From contig CAZCBH010000005.1 in assembly GCA_964496875.1 (NCBI GenBank), positions 76,549 to 140,548 of the forward strand: a stretch of 64,000 nucleotides of DNA, read 5' to 3'. Below, one piece after another: positions 9,299-16,258 of this stretch. A model generated the notes under the pieces. The model saw nothing but the letters and a program-made list of their open reading frames with translations. It made no database searches and was not told the origin of the DNA. Position 1 is the first letter of the stretch. Each line of letters opens with the position of its first letter. The position numbers were made by a program, and so were the translations under genes. The DNA is from RI-106 sp964496875 (GTDB lineage Bacteria > Cyanobacteriota > Vampirovibrionia > Obscuribacterales > Obscuribacteraceae).

Positions 9299-10015
9299 TC
9301 AGGCTTTGCTGCTCTTGTTGAATCCACCGGGGATTAACTGGTAGCCGCCGCCGTATACGGTCTTGATGTATTTGCGGTCGGCGGTCTCCAACCTGGTTCT
9401 TAGATGGCGAATATGTACCCTTATCGTGTCGACGTCATCATCGGGCGAATAACCCCAGACCTCTTCCAGAAGCTTACCGGTAGAGACTGTCTGACCATGG
9501 TGTTGCATCAAGCAATGCAGGATCTCGAATTCGGTAGGTGTCAGTTTGACCACCCGGTCTCTGACCTTGGCTTGCAGATTTTCTGGAATTAGGGTGATTT
9601 CACCGGCGGTGAGAATCTCGGGCAATGTAGCCGAATGGGGCACCGAACCGGCTCTACGCAACAACGCTCTGACCCGCACTTGCAGCTCGGGGATTTCGAA
9701 GGGCTTGACCAGATAGTCGTCGGCGCCGGAGTCGAAACCGGTAACTTTGTCCTTGGTCATGCCCAGGGCGGTGAGCATCAGGATAGGAATGGGATGGGTG
9801 GTCGGATTCTGCCTGAGGCGCTGGCAGACGGTGAAACCATCTAAATCAGGCATCATTACATCGAGGACGATGAGATCCGGATGATTTTGCTGGGCGAGGG
9901 CCAGTCCTTTGATTCCGTCCGAGGCGGTTTCCACCTTGTGGCTGAGGAGCTCGAGATTAACCTTGACCAATTCGGCAATCGCCTGGTCATCGTCTATTAC
10001 TAGAATTCTAGCCAA
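9299..10015 (-). CDS. OmpR/PhoB-family response regulator, RpaA-like
   Basis: This 238-residue regulator has a receiver domain at 1-120 (acidic pocket IDDD at 7-10, phosphoacceptor Asp in IVLDVMMPD, Lys in YLVKPFE) and a C-terminal winged helix (about 135-230, with HIRHLRT and YIKTVYGGGY). Strings such as DGFTVCQRLR, HGQTVS, EVWGY, DDD and TIRVHIRHLRT match what I recall of cyanobacterial RpaA, the circadian and phycobilisome output regulator. A sensor kinase is not adjacent. The start is TTG at 10015 with AGGAG 10 nt upstream. It ends the der-plsY-htrA run, 30 bp after htrA. Orthology to RpaA rather than RpaB is inference. Confidence 0.85.
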   Translation of the reverse strand: MARILVIDDDQAIAELVKVNLELLSHKVETASDGIKGLALAQQNHPDLIVLDVMMPDLDGFTVCQRLRQNPTTHPIPILMLTALGMTKDKVTGFDSGADDYLVKPFEIPELQVRVRALLRRAGSVPHSATLPEILTAGEITLIPENLQAKVRDRVVKLTPTEFEILHCLMQHHGQTVSTGKLLEEVWGYSPDDDVDTIRVHIRHLRTRLETADRKYIKTVYGGGYQLIPGGFNKSSKA

Positions 10016-10045
10016 TGTACTCTTGCTCCTATTAACTATTGCTTA

Positions 10046-11182
10046 TTACTGTTCGTTGCTATTAACCGACAATTTTACTGGAATTTTTAGAATCGTCCCG
10101 TTCCTGTTCACCGTTAGTGTAACCACTTGATTAGGTTTTTTCTTCTCTATATAGGTCAGTAGCTCATCCTGAGTGTTTATCCGGACATTGTCCACATGGG
10201 AGATAATGTCGGCCGAGGAGATGTCAACACCTCTGATGGCAATCGGTCCCATGCGGTAAATTCCGGCTTTCGGTCCCTGGATTCCGGCTTTGACGGCAGG
10301 ACCTCCTGGGGCGAGTCTTATTACTCTTACACCGGCCGGTGTCTCTTGTAAAGCGAGGATGCCAATATCCGGTCGAAGCACCCTGTGGTGCAGAATAAGC
10401 TCCGGCACTATCGAGCGGATGATATTAGCCGGAATGGCAAAGCCTATGCCCGAGTTCTGACCGGCCCGGGTGAAAATAGCGGTGTTTATGGCCACCATTC
10501 TGCCTGCCGTGTCTAGGAGTGGTCCTCCGGAGTTGCCCGGGTTGATGGCGGCATCTGTCTGGATGATGCCTTTGATCATGCGATTATTTCTGGTTCTAAG
10601 AGTCCTGCCCAGGCTCGAGATCATGCCCTGGGTCATGGTCTGGTCGTAACCGAATGGGTTGCCTATGGCGAGAACCTTTCGTCCGACCTCCAGTTCGGAG
10701 CTGTTGCCTATTTCGATACAGTCGAATTGTTTGCCCGCCGGGGCCTGGATTTTGAGTACGGCAAGATCATTGGAGGGGTCTTTGCCGACCAGCTTGGCCG
10801 CATAACTGGAGCCGTCGAAAAGAGTGACTCTTACCATTTCGCTTGCGCCGACCACATGCTCGTTGGTGACCAGATAGCCGTCTTTAGAAATAATCGTGCC
10901 CGAGCCTATCCCTTCCTGGGGCATGATGTTGTAGTAATAGCCTTCGGGGGTGGTGACGGTGGCGATGTTGACCACGGCTTTGCTGCATTTCTTGTAGACA
11001 CCGACATTGACCTTCTCTTCTTCCGAAAGTGGAGTCGGTTGCACCGGTTTTGAAAGGAAGCTCAAATCAGGGAGTCTTTCCGGGCTTTCCGCTGTTTGCG
11101 CCCTTGCTGGAGCCGACTGGATACTGAGGAGCATCGCTGTCGATAGCAAGCCGATTTTTGCTTTTGAGAATTTCAATCTCAT
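10046..11182 (-). CDS. HtrA/Deg-family periplasmic serine protease with PDZ domain
   Basis: This is a trypsin-like protease of 378 residues from the chosen start. A signal peptide (MRLKFSKAK… ending APARA) is followed by the protease domain with His in TNEHVVG, Asp in SNDLAVLKI and Ser in NPGNSGGPLLD. One PDZ domain (about 280-370) ends the protein. Deg proteases degrade or refold misfolded envelope proteins. ATG 11182 is preferred because AAGGTG lies about 8 nt upstream and the signal peptide starts there. An upstream ATG at 11230 overlaps the plsY stop (ATGA) but adds 16 hydrophilic residues. It lies between plsY and the RpaA-like regulator. Confidence 0.9.
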   Translation of the reverse strand: MRLKFSKAKIGLLSTAMLLSIQSAPARAQTAESPERLPDLSFLSKPVQPTPLSEEEKVNVGVYKKCSKAVVNIATVTTPEGYYYNIMPQEGIGSGTIISKDGYLVTNEHVVGASEMVRVTLFDGSSYAAKLVGKDPSNDLAVLKIQAPAGKQFDCIEIGNSSELEVGRKVLAIGNPFGYDQTMTQGMISSLGRTLRTRNNRMIKGIIQTDAAINPGNSGGPLLDTAGRMVAINTAIFTRAGQNSGIGFAIPANIIRSIVPELILHHRVLRPDIGILALQETPAGVRVIRLAPGGPAVKAGIQGPKAGIYRMGPIAIRGVDISSADIISHVDNVRINTQDELLTYIEKKKPNQVVTLTVNRNGTILKIPVKLSVNSNEQ

Positions 11183-11226
11183 ACCGCTATCACCTTTATG
11201 ATTACCAGTCGAAATTTCCATCTTAT

Positions 11227-11886
11227 TCATTCTTCAGGCAATTCGCTCAATTCTTTCGGTTTGTCCGTATATTTTGATTCGGTGCCGTCTAATAAGCGTT
11301 TTATGTTTGAGCGGTGCCGCAGGGTGACATAAAAGAATGCGATGACGGCGTAAGCCAGTATCGCTGGTGGTGCTTTCAGAATAAACATTATTGTAGGGCA
11401 GGCAACGGCCGCGGATATCGAAGCCAGAGATACTATCTTGCTGGAAAAGAGCACGGCCAGCCATACGAATAAGGTTCCGAGGGCACCGATGGGATGCAGG
11501 GCGAAAAGAGTGCCGAGACCGGTGGCGGCGCTCTTGCCGCCGGTAAATTGCAGAAAAATCGACCGGCTGTGTCCGAAGATAGAACTGACCGCCGCCAGCA
11601 CTCCGGCCAGGTTGGGAAATAGATCTGCGGGCATGAGCTGAGGTTGCGTGGTCTGGAGATGGAGGGCGACTGCGACAGGCAAGTAGCCTTTGGCTATGTC
11701 TACGAAGAGGACTATCAAGGCTTCTTTCTTTCCGACACAGCGCAGAACATTGGTAGCGCCGGTGGAGCCGCTTCCTATCTCTCGAACATCCACTCCCTTC
11801 GAGATCTTTCCTATCCAATAACCGGTCGGGATCGAGCCGAGAATATAGCTTGCCAGAATCACCAGGAGCAGGGTTAGATATTCCAC
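11227..11886 (-). CDS. plsY: Acyl-phosphate:glycerol-3-phosphate acyltransferase PlsY
   Basis: This 219-residue polytopic membrane protein makes lysophosphatidic acid from acyl-phosphate and glycerol 3-phosphate, the first acylation in phospholipid synthesis. The three PlsY motifs are visible: GSGSTGATNVLR near residue 37-48, the HSR…GGKSAATGLG segment near 105-125, and a short C-terminal motif. Five hydrophobic segments and the length fit the family. The start is GTG 11886, with an AGAGG element about 10 nt upstream. It lies 19 bp after der. A partner plsX is not in the window. Confidence 0.93.
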   Translation of the reverse strand: MEYLTLLLVILASYILGSIPTGYWIGKISKGVDVREIGSGSTGATNVLRCVGKKEALIVLFVDIAKGYLPVAVALHLQTTQPQLMPADLFPNLAGVLAAVSSIFGHSRSIFLQFTGGKSAATGLGTLFALHPIGALGTLFVWLAVLFSSKIVSLASISAAVACPTIMFILKAPPAILAYAVIAFFYVTLRHRSNIKRLLDGTESKYTDKPKELSELPEE

Positions 11887-11905
11887 TAAAAGAAAGACCT
11901 CTTAT

Positions 11906-13330
11906 TCAGGACTGAAAGCTCTTCGCTGTTTTGCTTTTCGAGCGAGCGGTTATACGTATCGGCGTCCCTTCGAAGCCGAAGGAAGCTCTCAGTTTTCGCT
12001 CTAGATACGACTTATAGTTCTTGGGCAACAAATGCTCGTCGTTGACGAAGAGGACAAAGGTGGGCGGAGCCACCGAGACCTGGGTGGCGTAATAGATCTT
12101 CAGACGTTTGCCTCGTTTTCCCGAAGGTGGTGGCACCAGGGCGACACTTTCGTTCACTATCTGATTGACCAGGCTGGTGGAAACCCGACGCATCGTCTGT
12201 TCATGCGCGCTTTTGGCCGCATCGAGAATTTTTCTGACTCGAACTTTATTGATGGCACTGGTGAAGAGGACCTCGGCATAGGCGACATGTCGAAGTTCGG
12301 ATTTGACCTCTTCGATGATTTTGTTCATCGAGCCGGATGATTTGTCTTCTTTGAGGTCCCATTTGTTCATGACTAATACGACGGCTCGTCCGGCTTCTTC
12401 TATTTTTCCGGCGATGCGTTGATCTTGTTCGCTTATCTCTTCGGCCACATCTATGACATGCACCACCACATCCGCTCTAGAGATCGCTCTCAGGGAACGG
12501 GCTACCGAAAATGCCTCTACACCGTAGCGCACCTTCGATTTCTTTCTTATACCGGCGGTGTCTATTAGAATCAGCTCTTCGCCTTGATAGTTTATGCGAG
12601 TGTCGATGGCGTCACGGGTGGTGCCGGCCTCCGGAGCCACAATGGTTCTGTCCACTCCGCAGAGTACATTCAGGATGGAAGATTTGCCGACGTTCGGTTT
12701 GCCTACTATGGCGATGGAAAGAGGCCCTTCTCTACCGTTGGAATCAGCACCATCCTCATCGTCCTCTCCTTCAATGGGATAATCTTCGAACTTTTTCTTC
12801 TTCTTCTTCTTTTTCTTGATCCCGTCATATTCGGGAAAGTTGCTGATTATCAGGTCGAGCAAGTCGCCTACCCCGCCCGAACCACGCATTGCCGAAAGTC
12901 CATGGGGGTCGCCCAGTCCAAGAGAATAAAACTCGGGTACGCTGAGCTCGTCTTTTTTGGAGTCGACCTTATTTACTGCTAATATAACCGGCTTCTTTGA
13001 GCGGCGCAGCATATTAGCCACATCTTCATCCTGGCCGGTGGGGCCTTCCTTGCCGTCGACCATGAAAACAATTACATCTGCTTCATCTACGGCAAGCTGT
13101 ACCTGATCCACCACCTGGACGGCCATGGGCTCCTGGCTTTCTGTAATTATGCCGCCGGTGTCGATCATGACAAATTCATAGCCGGACCAGTCCGCTTCGC
13201 GATAGATCCGGTCCCGGGTTACACCGGGAGTGTCGTCGACGATCGAATAACTGCTTCCCACGCATCTGTTGAAGAAGGTGGACTTGCCGACATTCGGACG
13301 TCCGACTATCGCTACGACTCTCTTGACCAT
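11906..13330 (-). CDS. der: Ribosome-assembly GTPase Der (EngA)
   Basis: This 474-residue protein has two tandem TrmE-Era-EngA GTPase domains and a C-terminal KH-like domain. The first G domain shows GRPNVGKST, DTPG, DTGG and NKVD. The second shows GKPNVGKSS, DTAG and NKWD. It acts in 50S subunit maturation. The linker between the domains is unusual, with a run of nine Lys followed by an acidic, low-complexity stretch (about 172-200), longer than the usual linker. ATG 13330 has GAGGA 6 nt upstream. It lies 40 bp after the J-domain gene and 19 bp before plsY. Confidence 0.95.
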   Translation of the reverse strand: MVKRVVAIVGRPNVGKSTFFNRCVGSSYSIVDDTPGVTRDRIYREADWSGYEFVMIDTGGIITESQEPMAVQVVDQVQLAVDEADVIVFMVDGKEGPTGQDEDVANMLRRSKKPVILAVNKVDSKKDELSVPEFYSLGLGDPHGLSAMRGSGGVGDLLDLIISNFPEYDGIKKKKKKKKKFEDYPIEGEDDEDGADSNGREGPLSIAIVGKPNVGKSSILNVLCGVDRTIVAPEAGTTRDAIDTRINYQGEELILIDTAGIRKKSKVRYGVEAFSVARSLRAISRADVVVHVIDVAEEISEQDQRIAGKIEEAGRAVVLVMNKWDLKEDKSSGSMNKIIEEVKSELRHVAYAEVLFTSAINKVRVRKILDAAKSAHEQTMRRVSTSLVNQIVNESVALVPPPSGKRGKRLKIYYATQVSVAPPTFVLFVNDEHLLPKNYKSYLERKLRASFGFEGTPIRITARSKSKTAKSFQS

Positions 13331-13370
13331 TATTTATCCTCTTTGACCGGATAAATATATCAAGATTTAG

Positions 13371-15725
13371 TTACTGCTTCTTCTTCCCGGTGAAACGACT
13401 AGACATATCTTTAGCTCCGCCTGAGCCGCCGCCGAATTTTTTACCGAGTTTGGGAGCACTGGATTCGATGAATTGCAAAAGTTCGTCCTTGGCGGCGTTC
13501 AGAATTATCGCCGCTTCGGTGTCTCCACCGAGGTCGGGGTGAACGCCGGGCGAGGCTATTTGATCTTTCCAGGCTTTGTTCACTTTCTCTTTGGTGAGAT
13601 CTTCAGGAGAGATGCCGAGGATGCGGCAGGCTTTTACTATCTCCCGGGGTGCTGCTTTCAAGGCGGGATTCTGTAAACCAGCCGCCGGGGGAGGGGGGGC
13701 TGCTTGCCCACCTTCTGTCGGTTTGACATTCTGGCCGACAAATTTATTCAATCCGGAGTAGCCGCCCTTGTCGGCTCCGGCATCCTGTCCTGGGTTGGGC
13801 ATTGTTCTGACAGTTTGCTCCACGTGATGCTGCTCCTGAGCTTTCTTGATCCTTTCTTTGATCAAGTTCTGCAAGTCTTCACCGGTGACATTCTCCTCTT
13901 TGACGACTTGATCCACCGGGACATCTGCAAGCATATCATCTGGAACCTCGATCTTGCCAAGTTCTTCCAGTTCTTCGATGTCTTCAAAAATATCCATCTG
14001 GTCGAAATCGGGGATCTCGACCTGTTCTTCTCTGGTCAACATCTGATCTTCGCGGATGGCGTCCGGCGCATCCTCGCCGCCATGGAAAGAGACAAACTGG
14101 GTCTCGGAGGTATCGAAACCATCCAGAGATTCTTGAGGCGGCGCTCCTGGTTGAAGGGCGTCCAGATTGGTGGAGGTGTCGGTCGGTTTCTTGGGTGGAT
14201 AACCAAACTGCGCTACCACCTGACTCTCAAGCGCATTGGCCGGAGTTCTGGTCGGGTCGAGGTCTTTGGGGGAGAGAACCCCCATGCTGTAGACCGTTTG
14301 CAGGTCACGCCAGCTCAGGTCGTTGAGCGGATTGAAATCGCTCGAAACATATGGCCCGTCCTGGGTAAAGTTGATCACCGCCCTTTCGTCGGCTTTTAGT
14401 TCGTGGGTTGCTAGAGTTTCTTCTTCTGACTCAAGCTCGTGGATTTCCTCTTCTTCTTCTATCTCTTCGGTGTAGGGAAGATCCTCTGAGTGCTCAAGTT
14501 CAGATTCAGATTCAGATTCCGTTTCTGGAGCTTGTGCCATCACCGGTTGATTTTGACCGGCCTCGGCCAAGCCTTTTTCATAGCCGACATGCCAGGCGTT
14601 CTGCAATTGCAGTGCCAGGTTGTCGGCTTCCTGTTGTAGCTCTTCCAGCCTTGCTTCCAGCTCTCTTTTGTTCATTGCGAGAATCGTCTGCTTCTCTCGC
14701 TCTGTTTTCATGGCATCGGTGAGCTGGGCATTGTCCTTTTCCAGTCTGGCTACTCGCTTCTCGATTTCGGCATTGTCTACACTTCCGCTATCGCCGCTTG
14801 CGCCTGCGCCAGAGGTATTCTCTTTGAGTTTTCTATTCTCGTCTTCCAGCTCGCGCATGCGAAGATTAATCGCTTCATTAACTCGCTCCAGACCGGAAAC
14901 AGTAATGGTAAGCTCTTTGAGTTTCTCTTCCTTTTCCTCGTCCGAATCTGCTGCGGATTTTTCTTTGCGCTCCGCCAGTTCGATTTCCATCTCCCGCAGC
15001 CTCTGGTTCAGAGCTTCATTGACCTGTTCGAGACCGGCAAGGGACCTTTGCGTCTCCTCCAGCTCTTCTTGCAAGTGGGCTGCGTCTTCATTCTTTGCCG
15101 AATCGCTTTTGTTGTCGGTGTTTTCGCTGAGCTCTCTGTTCTTGTCTTCCAACTCTCTCAAGCGCTGATTGAGAGCTTCGTTGACCCTCTCCAGACCGCT
15201 CAGGGTTCGTGTCAGGTCGGTAATCTCTTCCAGGCGGCTTTCGCTCTGGGCATAGGCTTGTTTTAGCTCCTCTTCCAGCTGTTTGATTTCATCCTGGGAT
15301 TCGGACTGCAAAAGTTGCATGACCTGGCTGTTAATTTCTTCGGGAGCAGGCATGCTTGCCGTTTCTTCCATCTCGGCAATCTTTAGTGCCAGGTTGTTGT
15401 TCTCTTTCTCGAGCTCCTCCAGGGTTTTTTCGAGATCGAGGATCTTTCTATTCTCTTCTTCTGCCTGGTCTTTGAAAGTGCAGTCATGACCGCGGGCATC
15501 GAGAATCATCGAGATCACATCCTGGTCCCGGTAGAGATCTTCTTTCTCGACTTCCAGCTCTTCGGCAAGGGTGTATGGATTGATATCCCAGCCTTTGCTC
15601 TTGACGGACTCGATCGCTTCTTTAAGACGGGCTGTCTCGATCTTGGTTTTGGTAATTTCGTCTTTCGACATGTTCTGCTTCGATTTCTTCTGGGTGGCTG
15701 ATAACTTGGTGGGCATGGCCCTCAT
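13371..15725 (-). CDS. Long coiled-coil protein with C-terminal J-domain
   Basis: This is a 784-residue acidic protein. Residues about 85-385 are coiled coil and contain three copies of a module around GLERVNEALNQRLRELE. A Glu-rich, low-complexity section follows, then a region with NDLSWRDLQTVYSMG, and a Pro/Gly linker. The last ~75 residues read LGISPEDLTKEKVNKAW, then GVHPDLGGD, the His-Pro-Asp hallmark of a J-domain that activates Hsp70. The N-terminus (about 20-80) resembles a small helical domain. A DnaJ-like co-chaperone tethered to a long rod, perhaps for polar or division-site localisation, is inference. Three near Met starts exist (15725, 15716, 15671) and none has a strong Shine-Dalgarno. 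Confidence 0.75.
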   Translation of the reverse strand: MRAMPTKLSATQKKSKQNMSKDEITKTKIETARLKEAIESVKSKGWDINPYTLAEELEVEKEDLYRDQDVISMILDARGHDCTFKDQAEEENRKILDLEKTLEELEKENNNLALKIAEMEETASMPAPEEINSQVMQLLQSESQDEIKQLEEELKQAYAQSESRLEEITDLTRTLSGLERVNEALNQRLRELEDKNRELSENTDNKSDSAKNEDAAHLQEELEETQRSLAGLEQVNEALNQRLREMEIELAERKEKSAADSDEEKEEKLKELTITVSGLERVNEAINLRMRELEDENRKLKENTSGAGASGDSGSVDNAEIEKRVARLEKDNAQLTDAMKTEREKQTILAMNKRELEARLEELQQEADNLALQLQNAWHVGYEKGLAEAGQNQPVMAQAPETESESESELEHSEDLPYTEEIEEEEEIHELESEEETLATHELKADERAVINFTQDGPYVSSDFNPLNDLSWRDLQTVYSMGVLSPKDLDPTRTPANALESQVVAQFGYPPKKPTDTSTNLDALQPGAPPQESLDGFDTSETQFVSFHGGEDAPDAIREDQMLTREEQVEIPDFDQMDIFEDIEELEELGKIEVPDDMLADVPVDQVVKEENVTGEDLQNLIKERIKKAQEQHHVEQTVRTMPNPGQDAGADKGGYSGLNKFVGQNVKPTEGGQAAPPPPAAGLQNPALKAAPREIVKACRILGISPEDLTKEKVNKAWKDQIASPGVHPDLGGDTEAAIILNAAKDELLQFIESSAPKLGKKFGGGSGGAKDMSSRFTGKKKQ

Positions 15726-15901
15726 AGCAACTGGAGACGGTTGCCGGTCAGGCTCATAGAGCGTAAGCGGAGCCGGGTTTTGCCCTATCGCCGATCTCTT
15801 ATTCTATTTCTTTCCCCATCTAAGAGAAAAGTTGTTAGATTTTCTCTATAAGTTTCATATCTATCATCAAAACATCTGAAATATTGAGATCTGAAGCGAT
15901 C

Positions 15902-16234
15902 ATGAATAAGCCCGAAAAAAACGATAAATCCGACAAAATAATTCGGCTCGAGATCTCCGGAAGGGTGCAGGGCGTTTTTTACCGAGTGTGCACCAGGGAT
16001 GAGGCGAAGCGACTGGGTTTGACCGGCTGGGTCAGGAATCGTCGAGATGGTCGGGTGGAAGCTTTTGTTCGGGGTAGTGAGCAGCAGCTCGATCAGTTGA
16101 TCGCCTGGTGCAGGCTTGGACCATCAGGAGCAGTGGTGGAAGAGGTCATGGTGCACTGGCTCGATGAGGAAGCCTCGGAATTTGAGAGTCTTCATGGTGA
16201 CCGAGAGGATTTCGAGATCATCGCCACGTTTTAA
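15902..16234 (+). CDS. acyP: Acylphosphatase
   Basis: This 110-residue single-domain protein hydrolyses the carboxyl-phosphate bond of acylphosphates. The catalytic Arg lies in SGRVQGVFYR and the catalytic Asn in GWVRNRRDG, as in the family. A short charged N-terminal extension precedes the domain. The end (HGDREDFEII) matches the family's usual C-terminal strand. ATG 15902 is preferred; a TTG six codons upstream is the alternative. The gene converges on dnaX with 24 bp between stops. Confidence 0.93.
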   Translation: MNKPEKNDKSDKIIRLEISGRVQGVFYRVCTRDEAKRLGLTGWVRNRRDGRVEAFVRGSEQQLDQLIAWCRLGPSGAVVEEVMVHWLDEEASEFESLHGDREDFEIIATF

Positions 16235-16258
16235 GACACCATCGATAGTGGCTATAAT

